Shown one piece after another: positions 1 through 10,900 of a DNA stretch of 64,000 nt. Position numbers and translations under genes: made by a program. How positions within the stretch are numbered: the stretch's first letter is position 1; each line of letters starts with the position of its first letter. Location of the stretch: contig NZ_JACVFB010000001.1 in the NCBI RefSeq assembly GCF_014529945.1, positions 1,488,001-1,552,000 on the forward strand. Reading direction: 5' to 3'. Source of the DNA: Chitinophaga varians. GTDB lineage: Bacteria > Bacteroidota > Bacteroidia > Chitinophagales > Chitinophagaceae. Under the pieces are notes generated by a model. The model was not told where the DNA came from and did no database searches. It was given only the letters and a program-made list of their open reading frames with translations.

Positions 1-800
1 TCGGGCAGAAGACCTATAACGGCGCTATTGGTGTGGACAGTACGGGCAAACCTCAGCCTACCATATTGGAAATAGCCCGGCAGCATGGCCTGTCAACCGG
101 TATCGTGGTCACCACTGATATTACGGATGCTACGCCGGCTACCTTTGCGGCCCATCAGAAAACCCGTGACATGCAGGCGGAGATAGCGGCGGACTATGTA
201 AATTCAGGTGTGGAGGTGCTGGTCGGAGCAGGCCGAGAACATTTCGACCAACGGAAAGACGGCCGTAATCTCCTCACGGAGTTGAGCCGGAAAGGTTACC
301 AGGTAAAGTATACTACGGATGATATCGTGCAGGTAAAACAAGGCAAACTGGTGGGACTGGTAAAAGAAGAGCGGGTAGCCGGAAGGGGCGACCAGCTGGC
401 GCGGACGACCAATGCTGCGCTTCAGCTGTTGCAGCAAAACAAAAAAGGTTTCTTCCTTGTCGTGGAAGGTTCCAAAATTGATGATGGCGGCCATGCCAAT
501 GATCTGCAGTATGTAACCGAAGAAGTGATCGATTTTGATAAAGCCATCAAAGCCGCGCTGGACTTCGCCGACAAGGACGGCGAAACACTGGTGGTCGTAA
601 CGGCTGATCATGAAACCGGTGGCCTTACCATCGCCGAAGGCGATCTTTCAACCGGAAAAATCAGTGGTAAATTTTCTACCGATGATCATACCGGCGTAAT
701 GGTGCCGGTATTTGCCTACGGTCCCGGGGCAGAGGCTTTTATGGGTATTTACCATAACAATACCATCTTCCGGAAATTGATGCAGGCATTTAACTTCTGA
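1..800 (+). CDS. Alkaline phosphatase, C-terminal part (5' truncated)
   Basis: The reading frame is open from the left edge, so the start lies outside the window. The family removes phosphate from monoesters in the periplasm using two zinc ions and a magnesium. Two metal-ligand motifs are visible: IDDGGHANDL, and VTADHETGGLTI near the end, which supplies a D-H pair. The catalytic serine region would be upstream of the window. The protein ends normally at a TGA followed by a hairpin. The match to the PhoA-type family is strong; substrate preference cannot be judged from this half. Confidence 0.9.
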   Translation, partial: GQKTYNGAIGVDSTGKPQPTILEIARQHGLSTGIVVTTDITDATPATFAAHQKTRDMQAEIAADYVNSGVEVLVGAGREHFDQRKDGRNLLTELSRKGYQVKYTTDDIVQVKQGKLVGLVKEERVAGRGDQLARTTNAALQLLQQNKKGFFLVVEGSKIDDGGHANDLQYVTEEVIDFDKAIKAALDFADKDGETLVVVTADHETGGLTIAEGDLSTGKISGKFSTDDHTGVMVPVFAYGPGAEAFMGIYHNNTIFRKLMQAFNF

Positions 801-824
801 TGATCTTTTTTTTATGAAATAAGC

Positions 825-853
825 GCTCCCGGAAAGCATTGGCTTACGGGAGC
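825..853. terminator. Hairpin between convergent genes
   Basis: A 7-bp perfect stem (GCTCCCG / CGGGAGC) with a 15-base loop is followed by TTTTGTT. It sits between the ends of the convergent phosphatase and transporter genes and could serve the phosphatase transcript. Confidence 0.5.
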
Positions 854-858
854 TTTTG

Positions 859-2577
859 TTATTTACGGGCGGTCATCATGGCGGATAACCATTTAGACAT
901 CATGAGTAAAACGATGGCTGATACGCCTGCCATCACCACAAAAAGCAGGAAGAAATCGTAGGCATTGCGAATAGCGTATCCTGCGAAAACCACCGTCCTG
1001 CCTTTTTCCGGATACAGGGTGCTGAGCACCCCTGCAAATTTATTGGCGGCGGCGGTTGCCAGAAACCAAACGGCCATCAGCAAGGAAGAGAACTTAATCG
1101 GCGATAGTTTATTGACCAGAGAAAGGCCGATAGGAGATAAACAGAACTCACCGAAAGCATGCAGGGCGTACATGCCGGTGATCCAGATAATGCTCACTTT
1201 TGTTCCGGGTGCGATGTCCTTCACCCCAAACGCGATCCACAAGTAACCGGTTGCCAGAAATAGCAAGCCAATGGCCATTTTAACAGGAGCGGAAGGTTCG
1301 TGTTTTCCCAGTCTCGGCCACAGCCACGCGAAAAATGGCGCGAACAAAACGATATAAATAGAGCCGAGCGACAGAAAGAGGCTGGGGGGTATTTCTGTTA
1401 GCAGCAGGCTGTATTGCTGTCGCATCAGCAGATATGCATCCACACTGGCAATGCCTGCCAGGAAAAACAATAGCAGTCCGTATACCGTCAGGCGCAACAA
1501 ACGATCTGCCGGGTTGGATAACTGTTTTTGTGCCTTCCGGAAAAGGCTGTACAATACATACAACAGAACGGCGGACAACACCTGAATGGCCCATACCGGT
1601 ATGCTCCAGTTCAGCTGCCTGTCCGTCTGTTCATCCGTGAAAAATGTCAGAGAGGCGCCTGCCTGTTCGAACGCAGCCCAGAAAAAGATCACGAAAAATG
1701 AAACGATGAAGATCACTTTGATCCGTTGCTTTTCTATATGCGTGAGCGTGGTATCCCGGAAAATGATGACTGCGATCAGCACTACCGCGGCCAGCATCAG
1801 ATAGGAAAGGTAGTTGATGACGGTGGCATCGAGGTATAACAGCCCGATCATCAGTAAAGCGAAAAGTGCCAGGCCGGAGATGATCGCAATGGGCTGCAGT
1901 AGCTTCACCGGTACGCGTTCCGGCGTTAGTCCCAGTACCTTGCCATCCGGCGCTGTTACATACCGGTGATGGAATATGGCCTGCACTACCACGCTGATGA
2001 GCATACTGATGCCTCCTGCTAAAAACGCCCATTTAAAATCGGCAGGATTACCGGTGTCACCTGCCAGTCCGCAGATAATAGGCCCTAGCGCCCCGCCGGT
2101 ATTGATGCCCATGTAGAAGATGGTGTAGGCCGTATCTTTTCTGTTATCTCCGTCAGGATAGAGTTGCCCTACAAGGGAGGAAATATTCGGTTTAAAAAAG
2201 CCGTTGCCGGCAATCATGCAGCCCAGGCCGGAAAAAAACAACAGCAACGATACCGGAGGATAACTATGAAACAGCGAGGCGCTCACAAAAAGAATGATTT
2301 CCCCCGCCGCCATCACAATACCACCGATAATGATGGAACGTTTATTCCCCCAGTAACGGTCGGCGATATAACCTCCGATCAACGGCGTGAGGTAGATAAG
2401 GCCGGTGTAGCTTCCGTATAAATTGGCGGCAAATACTTTGGTGAACAACAACGCCTTGGTCATAAACAGGATCAGTACCGCACGCATTCCATAGTAGTTG
2501 AACCGCTCCCACATTTCAGTGACAAACAGGATGTAAAGACCTTTGGGGTGAGACCCTGGCCGGGAAGTTTCAGGCAT
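859..2577 (-). CDS. POT/PTR2 family proton-coupled oligopeptide transporter (MFS)
   Basis: 572-residue inner-membrane protein, predicted to import di- and tripeptides with protons. The N-terminus carries the helix-1 motif ExWERFNYYGMRA, close to the ExxERFxYYG signature of the family. The second PTR2 signature appears as FYMGINTGGALGP around residue 155. Hydrophobic segments run through the whole chain, consistent with 12-14 helices, and the length fits the family. The ATG at 2577 gives the expected short cytoplasmic N-terminus. It is a single gene, with about 270 bp of upstream DNA shared with the divergent TPR lipoprotein gene. Confidence 0.93.
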   Translation of the reverse strand: MPETSRPGSHPKGLYILFVTEMWERFNYYGMRAVLILFMTKALLFTKVFAANLYGSYTGLIYLTPLIGGYIADRYWGNKRSIIIGGIVMAAGEIILFVSASLFHSYPPVSLLLFFSGLGCMIAGNGFFKPNISSLVGQLYPDGDNRKDTAYTIFYMGINTGGALGPIICGLAGDTGNPADFKWAFLAGGISMLISVVVQAIFHHRYVTAPDGKVLGLTPERVPVKLLQPIAIISGLALFALLMIGLLYLDATVINYLSYLMLAAVVLIAVIIFRDTTLTHIEKQRIKVIFIVSFFVIFFWAAFEQAGASLTFFTDEQTDRQLNWSIPVWAIQVLSAVLLYVLYSLFRKAQKQLSNPADRLLRLTVYGLLLFFLAGIASVDAYLLMRQQYSLLLTEIPPSLFLSLGSIYIVLFAPFFAWLWPRLGKHEPSAPVKMAIGLLFLATGYLWIAFGVKDIAPGTKVSIIWITGMYALHAFGEFCLSPIGLSLVNKLSPIKFSSLLMAVWFLATAAANKFAGVLSTLYPEKGRTVVFAGYAIRNAYDFFLLFVVMAGVSAIVLLMMSKWLSAMMTARK

Positions 2578-2850
2578 AGTGTTGTTTTTTCAATACGTGG
2601 TAAAGGCATGTGCCCATATCAAATATGCTCTTCTTTGACAGATATGGCTTTGCAGTAATTAACAAAATGTAGTTTCATTTTAACCGGCTTATCCGGTGGT
2701 GCGCCGGCTCAATGCCTTTTTCGATCCTTAATTTTCGCTTTTCAGGTTGATTTTTGTACATTAGTAAGGGCTAATAATGACGCTATACCTATTCTTCAGT
2801 ACCAGTAGTGCGGAGCTTATACAACAGTAAATCAACCAAATAAGCTTCCC

Positions 2851-4581
2851 ATGAGACAACGCTTTCTGTCATTTATTTCGATTTTATTCCTGGTCGCGTG
2901 CCATAACAGCACCAACACCAGGGAAACGCAGACTACGGATAAGAAATCACAAAGTATTCGCTGTTATACCTCGCGGGTAACGGACAAGGATTGGTATGCC
3001 TCCGGTAAAAAGGCGCCTAAGCTGAACGGGCTGACGGGCATCGATTTTAAAATTTCGACCCGCAACAAGGAGGCGCAGGAGTACTTTAACCAGGGAATGA
3101 TGCTGGCATATGGCTTTAATCATGCCGAGGCGGCGCGGTCTTTCTATGAAGCCACCCGCCTGGATTCCACCTGTGCGATGGCATTTTGGGGATATGCGTA
3201 TGTGTTAGGCCCCAATTACAATGCCGGCATGGAAGAAGATAATTTTCAGCGTGCTTATGTCGCCACGGCAAAGGCCCGGTCGCTGTCCGCCTCCGGCACA
3301 GAAAAAGAAAAGGCGCTGATCGGGGCGCTCGCTGCGCGCTACGAAATGCCGGCTCCGGCCGACCGTAAGCACCTGGATATTGCCTATGCCGCCGCCATGA
3401 AGAAGGTATACAGTCAATTTCCTGCTGATCCTGATATCGGCGCATTATATGCAGAAGCATTAATGGATTTGCATCCCTGGGATTTATATGAAAAGCAGAC
3501 CAGAAAACCCCATGCCTGGACGGTGGAATTACTGGCAGTGCTGGAACACCTGATCAAAGCCAACCCCGGACATCCGGGGGCGCACCATTTTTATATTCAT
3601 GCCATGGAAGCATCTGCCACGCCTGAAAAAGCGCTGTCCAGCGCCCGGCTGCTGGACACCCTGGTGCCCGGTTCCGGCCATTTGACGCACATGCCTTCCC
3701 ATATTTATATTAATACGGGCGACTATCATTTGGGTACGCTTTCCAATATACATGCCGTGGCGGTAGATAGCAGTTACACCACCGCCTGCCACGCGCAGGG
3801 GGCCTATCCGCTGGGTTATTATCCCCACAACTATCACTTCCTAACGGCAACGGCTACCCTGGAAGGTAATGGCGCACTGGCATGGAAGGCCGCCAAAAAA
3901 TTACGGGAGCATACGGCGGAAGATATCATGCGGCTGCCGCAGTGGGGCACTTTACAGCATTATTATACCGTCCCGTATTACGTGGCGGTGAAGTTCGGTA
4001 TGTGGGACACTATCCTGGCGCTGCCTGCGCCGAAAGAAGATCTGCTGTATCCGCGGACTATCTGGCACTATGCGCGGGGGATGGCCTTTCTAAGGAAGAA
4101 CAGGGTCGCTGATGCGCAAAAGGAGCTGGACAGCGTCAAAGTTGCGGCCCGCGATACCACCCTTCGGCACCTGACCATTTGGGAAATCAATACCACCGCT
4201 GATCTGGTGCAGATAGCCGTTAAGGTGTTGTCTGCCGGGATGGCCGCCAAACAACACTATCCGGACGTGTCCATTGCTTTGCTGAAGGAAGCGGTAGCCA
4301 TAGAAGATGAGCTGAATTACAACGAACCGCCCGATTGGTTCTTCTCTGTCAGGCATTATCTGGGAGCGGCGCTCCAGGATGCCGGGAAATACCCTGAAGC
4401 AGAAAGTGTTTACCGCAGGGATTTGCAGACGTGGAAAAAGAATGGCTGGGCATTGATCGGGCTATATCGTTCGTTGCTCTCTCAGAAAAAAAACGGGGAA
4501 GCACAAAAAGTGAAGTCTGCTTTCGAGGAAGCCTGGCGATATGCTGACGTAGATATCGCCGCGTCTTCCGGTATACACTAA
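2851..4581 (+). CDS. TPR-repeat lipoprotein
   Basis: 576 residues. The first 17 residues form a lipoprotein signal peptide ending in LVAC, so the mature protein should be lipid-anchored at Cys17. The rest is mostly helical with TPR-like units, for example EYFNQGMMLAYGFNHAEAAR around residue 80 and AGKYPEAESVYRRDL near residue 515. It contains HPGAHHFYIHAMEAS and GHLTHMPSHIYI, a pattern I recall from large TPR proteins of soil and gliding bacteria, with no enzyme assignment. A strong hairpin follows the stop. The envelope location is well supported; the partner is unknown. Confidence 0.8.
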   Translation: MRQRFLSFISILFLVACHNSTNTRETQTTDKKSQSIRCYTSRVTDKDWYASGKKAPKLNGLTGIDFKISTRNKEAQEYFNQGMMLAYGFNHAEAARSFYEATRLDSTCAMAFWGYAYVLGPNYNAGMEEDNFQRAYVATAKARSLSASGTEKEKALIGALAARYEMPAPADRKHLDIAYAAAMKKVYSQFPADPDIGALYAEALMDLHPWDLYEKQTRKPHAWTVELLAVLEHLIKANPGHPGAHHFYIHAMEASATPEKALSSARLLDTLVPGSGHLTHMPSHIYINTGDYHLGTLSNIHAVAVDSSYTTACHAQGAYPLGYYPHNYHFLTATATLEGNGALAWKAAKKLREHTAEDIMRLPQWGTLQHYYTVPYYVAVKFGMWDTILALPAPKEDLLYPRTIWHYARGMAFLRKNRVADAQKELDSVKVAARDTTLRHLTIWEINTTADLVQIAVKVLSAGMAAKQHYPDVSIALLKEAVAIEDELNYNEPPDWFFSVRHYLGAALQDAGKYPEAESVYRRDLQTWKKNGWALIGLYRSLLSQKKNGEAQKVKSAFEEAWRYADVDIAASSGIH

Positions 4582-4601
4582 GCACCCAGTGTTAGTGTAA
4601 T

Positions 4602-4644
4602 AACGACAAAGCCGTATCCATCAGATGGATACGGCTTTGTCGTT
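4602..4644 (+). terminator. Strong intrinsic terminator after TPR lipoprotein
   Basis: A perfect inverted repeat with 21-base arms (AACGACAAAGCC... and its complement) is separated by one base, so the real loop is the central TCAGA. TTTTC follows. It lies 21 bp after the lipoprotein stop codon. Confidence 0.85.
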
Positions 4645-4753
4645 TTCAGACAGGCCTTTCGGGCAGGGGTATACGTACCGGTAACCCCGATTTTCCATTT
4701 CCTGATTTTGCATTAAATTAATTTATAAAAATTATTAATTTAATATTTAATAA

Positions 4754-4761
4754 TATATTTG
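4754..4761 (+). promoter_or_regulatory. Candidate -7 box for the TANFOR toxin gene
   Basis: TATATTTG matches the Bacteroidota -7 consensus TAnnTTTG. It sits in a very AT-rich stretch (about 4700-4790) between the terminator and the giant gene. No clear TTTG is seen at the -33 spacing, so this is tentative. Confidence 0.35.
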
Positions 4762-4943
4762 TAATAATAAATACGAATCCTATATCTATACACGAAGAAA
4801 CATTGTAACAAGGTAACTGCCCGGGAGGCATTACAATGGCCCATACCGAGATGCTGCTGTCATCCGGCTGAAACATGGACAAAACATGTCAAGGCCCGGA
4901 TACGATGCGTTTGCCATACCCTTCACTACACACATTCTTTTCA

Positions 4944-7900
4944 ATGAGAGATACACAGATCGCCAGAATTATCCGACCCCTGTTCAGTTTGATGCTGTTG
5001 TTGTTACTCCGGCTTACGGTCGCCGGCCAACAGTACCCCGTCACCGCCAGCACCCAGATCATCCCGCCGTATAGCGTGTATCTTCCGGACTATGTGGTGC
5101 CCGGGAGCGACAAGATGCGGGTGATACTGGTACAAAATGACCTGACCAAGCCTTCGTATGATGTCATCCTGCAAATGACGATAGAGCAGAACGGGACGGT
5201 GATCATGCGCACCGCTCAGCACTTTGTGCCGAAGCCGCTGACGCTGATGGCCGGTGTACCTACTATCATCAGCAGCACAGACCTGGCGGACTATCTCCAT
5301 TCAGACAACATCACGTTCACAGGTGGTTTCAGCCGGGACGTCTATGAAAAAAATAAATCCCTCCCGGAAGGGGCCTACCGTATTACGTTTACGGCCTATG
5401 ACTATCGGCGGCAGACGGTACAGGTGAGTAATCCGGGCGCCAACATTTTTTATTTCCGCAAAAACGACCCTCCCTTACTCAATCTGCCTGTGTGTGGCAG
5501 CCGGGTGGAAAAAAGAGACCCCCAGTTTCTTACCTTCAGCTGGAGCAGCCGGAACACCTCCGGGGTGGTAGCCGGTAATATCACGGAATATGTATTTTCT
5601 CTGTATGAAATAAAACCCAAAGGAAGTAACCCCGATTACATTATTCGCAGTACCAGGCCGATTTATACGGTCACCACGCAAAACACCACCATTCCCTACG
5701 GGCCCGGAGAACCGGCGCTGACAGACAGCATGGAGTATGCCTGGATTGTACAGGCGAAAGACCAGAGCGGCCGTGATGCCTACAGCAATCAGGGATATAG
5801 CCTGAGCTGTAAGTTCACCTACCTGGGCACCAATCCTTTCGAGATCAATCACATTGCCAAACCGACACTGTCCGGTAAAAGCACGGGTGAACGCAGCATC
5901 CGTTTGTCATGGCCGCTGGCCGCCAATGATGCGCGCTATCAGGTAGATGCCTACCGCGTACAATACAGAGCGGCCGCCAAAAACGGCGTGGAGTATGACT
6001 GGCATGCGGAAGAAAAAACAAATGATACCCTGCTCAACGTTCGTAGTCTCGAACCTGGCCGTACTTACGAAGCACGGCTCCAGTGGCGGGTAGCCGGCGT
6101 GTATGGTCCTTTTAGCGAGGTGGTGACCCTCACCACGGACGCACCGCGGACTTTCACCTGCGGCGATGCCAACTCCCTGCAGGCGCCCCAGAACACGCAG
6201 CCGCAGCCCTCCCTGTCGGCCGGCATGATCGTGAAGATTGGCCATTTTGATGTTATGCTGACGGAAGTCAGCGGAGGCGATGGCCTCTTCAGTGGAAAAG
6301 GAAAGGTGATCACTGCCGGATTTGGTACCGGTTTGGCGCTGGAGTTTAAAAAGATAACCATCAATACCGACCTGGTGGTGATCAGAGGCGAGATGCAGGC
6401 GATCACCGAAGGCATCGATAAATTCACCGAAGATGGTATCAAACATGAGCGTGGCGGCGACGAAGTAGGACAGGTCGTTACCGGCGACGTTGTACCGGAT
6501 ATCGTCACCAAACTCCACGTCTTCACAAAAGACAATATCGTCGTTGACACGGACAAAGGCACGATCACCCTCACTGACAGCGAGACGGGCAAACAGGAAG
6601 TAATTGACTACAAAGCCAAAAACAAAACGCTGCCGATAACGCTGGAAGACACCGACGGCAACCTGTATAACATCGATAAGAATGGAAAGGTAACGGAAGC
6701 GGGTAAACGCGATAAAAGCCTCGCCGGTAACCCGGCGGCGCTGGAGGCATTGAAAACCCTCGATCTGAGCAAAGCCAAAGTGATCTTTACCGCCGCCGCA
6801 GGAAATAAATACGCCTTCGACAGCTGGAAACAGGATTACTACGGTAAACCCGTGCTGGATAAAAGCTATGAAGTGCTGGCGGATGGCGCCTACCGGGTAA
6901 GTGCCAAAGCCATCGTTCCGGGAGAACAGGAAAAGGTAACAGCCACCCTCACGGTAACAGATAACAGTATAGACACTGCCACGCTGAAGTTTGTCAACGG
7001 CAAAGGCATCGTATATCCATCCACTCATAACGGCAACGTTTACACGATAACCGTCACCGGCGGTCCTGCCGGCGATGCGCAGGAAATATATGCGGTATGC
7101 GCCGTCAAAAGTAAACCGGTCAGCATCGGTAAATTACTCGTGGCCAGCTACGCACCGAAGCAACGCAAGGTGGTGCTGGTACCGGTGGGTAAAAACGGCT
7201 GGGCGCCGGAAAGAGAGATCCGCAGCGCGCTTGAAAAATCATACGCCGGCGTAGGCGTCACCTATACGATCACCGTGGACGATAGCTTCCGGAGCAACAC
7301 CTCCTGGGACCTCAACGGCGACAGCCTGCTGCAGGACAGCAAAAGCGCCGCGCTCAGCAACAGCTTCACCGGTGAAGAAAAAATGCTGTGCAGGGCCTAC
7401 CGCAAATCACATCAGATCGATGACGACGCCGTTTACCTCTTCCTGGTCAATGAAGTGGCCCTGAAAGACGGGGACCTGATCGGTAAAATGCCGCGGCAAA
7501 GCCAATACGGTTTCCTCTTCACAAAAGACCAAAGTCCGGAGAATGTGGCCAGGGCCGTTTCTCACGAGATCGGTCACGGTGCCTTCACCCTGGAACATAC
7601 CTTCAGTGCCGGTATCACGTTGCCAAAGGGTACTACAGACAACCTGATGGATTACAGCAACGGCTATACGTTGCTGAAGTACCAATGGGACGTAGTGCAC
7701 GATCCGGGCCACGTATGGGGCCTCCTGGAGAACGACGCCGACCAGGAAAGCGTAGGCTATTCTGATATGAAGGTGTTCGACCCGCTGAACAATACGCCGG
7801 GCCGTACCTATACCTTTATCACTCCCGGTGGCACCTATATTACGCTGCCACCTGCAGCGAAGAACCTGCGGTTCTCCACGCTCGACAGAACTTTCTTCCT

Positions 7901-10900
7901 GCGGCATGGCGCCCCTGACAATGAAAAGCCGACGGAAGAACTTGTGCCATTAGGCGCACTGGTGTCTTTCGAAATCAGCGATAGCAACTATTCTGCCCGT
8001 TTCGACGGCAATACCTTCCAGGGATATAAGGTGAAGAATGGGTCGTTCTATGAAGACACCATCACCATCACACGTAAGCCGGAAGATGCGATCGCGGTAC
8101 TGCTGGGCGTGAAGGATGGTGCCTTCGTTACCTACGCTTCCCGTTTCAGCACCGGCCATAATACCACTGCGCTGACAGCGCCCTACCGCGGATCATCGAC
8201 CAGGTATAATGACTTCTCAGTGGTTCATCTGGACCTGTCGAAAGACAAGCAGTCGTTTGTGGAAAGCATTGGTGAGCAGCAGAAAGGCGCACCATTGCTC
8301 ACATTGCCGGCCAATGATCTTTTCTTTGCTAATCAGGACGTGCCGTTCACGATCGGTGATAAGACGAAAGCGTCTGTGAAAGACCTGCTGCTGACACTAC
8401 TGACCAAAGAGAGCCCTGTAAAAGACTACCTGACTTTCTACACCCTGGCCAACCTGAAAGCCAGCGACCTCGCCAATGTGAAGAGCTGTCTGGAACCGGC
8501 GGTATGGCAGGCTACTGTCCGTACCAGGCTGAAAGAACTGATCTTCAACGAAAACGTCGGTCACAATACGGCCACCGACTTGTTCTACAACCAGCTGCAG
8601 CAGCGGGTGGAAGAGGAGCTGAAGAAATTCTCCGTAGATGGCAACAAACTGGTAGCAGACCTGCACGCCGCGGTGCTGGCGAAGAAAGGACAGGATGAGA
8701 TCCACACGATCCTGGTCGGTAATTACGCCTCCTGTGGCTTCTCGCTGTTGCCTATCAGTGACAGGTTATACATCCTGGGACAGCTGTTATCCAAAGAAGG
8801 TAGTAACAATAACTGGTATACCGACCCCAAATGGTATAGCTCCAATGACGGCGCCTTCATTGTCGGTGATCTGGTAAAAACCACGCCGGAAGATGGCAGG
8901 GTGAAGTTGCTGAAAGATGGCTTTAAAGCGAATAACTACCAATGGCTGCGTAAGCTGCTGGACCACAGCACTACCTGGTTCAATGGTGTAGGATATGACG
9001 ACGTGCATGATGTAGCAGATGTTGTGGCCAACTGGGTAGGCATATACCGCGATCAGCTGGGCATAACACCCACGCAACGGTCTTTCCAAGACGAGATATT
9101 TGGTGTTCCCCCTTTCACCTACTATCCGGGCGAAACTGAATTCCCGCTTGGCTTCAAGTCCAACAATGTGTATACTATCCGTGGCGGATTAAGAGAGGAC
9201 GCGATAGAATACAACGTGGGGCCGTACATGACCAGCAAAGTGGAATTCCTCAGTACGGGCAAGATACACATGGCGGAGAACTACTACCGTAAGGTGATCC
9301 CGCTGACGATCTCCGCTCCCAATACCAGGTTGGAATGGCCGCAGCAGTATATCAATTATGATGAAGAATACGATCCATTTGAATCGGTAGTGCTTACCGC
9401 AGCGATACATCTGCCGGAAATAGGCTTTGATGAAGGGCAGCAGATAGCCGTACCAGCGTATATGGCGTGGCTGTATCACCGCGACTTCAAGCGTGCCGTG
9501 TCTGCGCGGAATACGAGGACGGTAGTCAATATACTGAATATCAGCGCAGCCCTCTTCCTGGCTCCTGAATCGGGCGGCGGTTCGCTCGCGCTGCTGACAC
9601 AGCTGACTACAGACGTAGCAGGGGTGGTCAGCGCGGCTGATGTATACGTGCAAGCGGAGAAGAACCGGCTGTCCTCGGAGGGACTGCTGGTAGATAAAGA
9701 ATACTATGCCGGTTGGGATAAAATAGTAGCTACCACCAACTACATCAATATGGGCGTGGGTGGGCTCAACCTATCGGTGAGTGCCTATACGAAGTTCAGA
9801 CAGTTGAGCGGTACCCTTTCCGAAGCAAGAAGACTACTGGAAGGTGCGCCACTTACTTATAAGAACCTGAGAACAGCCTGGGCATCTGCAAAAGCCGGAC
9901 GACTGCTGGAGGAAGCACTGGAAGCTGCCAGTCGCAGAACAGCAATAGAACTGGCGAATGAAGCAATAGAGCTTCGTAAACGCTCGATATTAATCGCCGG
10001 TGAAGATCTGAAACACGTGGGAACCTGGATGAAAGGAGCCAATCCTAACACCGTGTATATTGTTGTGCATGGGGAAGGAGATGTGTTCAAAGTCATGGCC
10101 AATGGGGTGGATAAGACACTCACAGCAGAAACGCTGGGAGACTGGATCATCGCTCAGAAAATACCGGCCGACCGTGACATTGTGCTGCTTTCCTGTGCAG
10201 ACATTGAAACTGCCAAAAAACTCAGCTCCCAGATCAATCGTAACCTGATAGCCAACCACGGTTGGGTAGATCTGGCCGAAAACGGCGCTGTCGCAGGGGA
10301 GCATCCCTTTATGGAGGTCACGCCGCAAGGCACCGCTACAGAGGTTGCTGCGGGAAGGGTGTCTACTCGGGCATTATCAGGGGCTACGGTGAGATTAGGT
10401 GCCACCCGCAGCACAGTCAATAATTTCGTTTCACAGATCACGGATAAGACGGTAATGCATGTGATCTATGGGGAAGTTAAGCTGACAGTGTCCGTGCCTG
10501 GTAGAGGAGTCGTATTTAGGAATAGCTACAGGGGGGATATGATATGGGAGGACCTTAAAAACGACTTTGTTACCAACCCGGCCTTGCGGGGCTTACCCCC
10601 TGGCTTTACAGTAGAGTATAAGTTGGGAGGTATACACAGTATGCGTACCGTGCTGCAAAATCCGGAATCCTACAGGTATACGATTGCCAATTCCTCCATA
10701 GGTCAAATTGCAGGACAGGACGTTGCCCAAATAAGGCCGGAAGTGTATGTGCCGGACATGACAACCATACTAACCAACAATCGCTGGAACACAACCGGTA
10801 TATGGATACGTAAACCGGGAAATATGTCAACTATGTTTCCGGCCAGTTTTACGGAGAATCAGATTCTGGGATATATCAGTGATGCTTTCCGTACAGCAGG

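Noticed and set aside
5907..7028. 373-codon open frame on the minus strand inside the toxin gene
   Set aside because: It lies fully antisense to the giant gene, lacks domain sense and reads as low-complexity Phe/Arg-rich sequence, typical of a shadow frame in GC-rich coding DNA.
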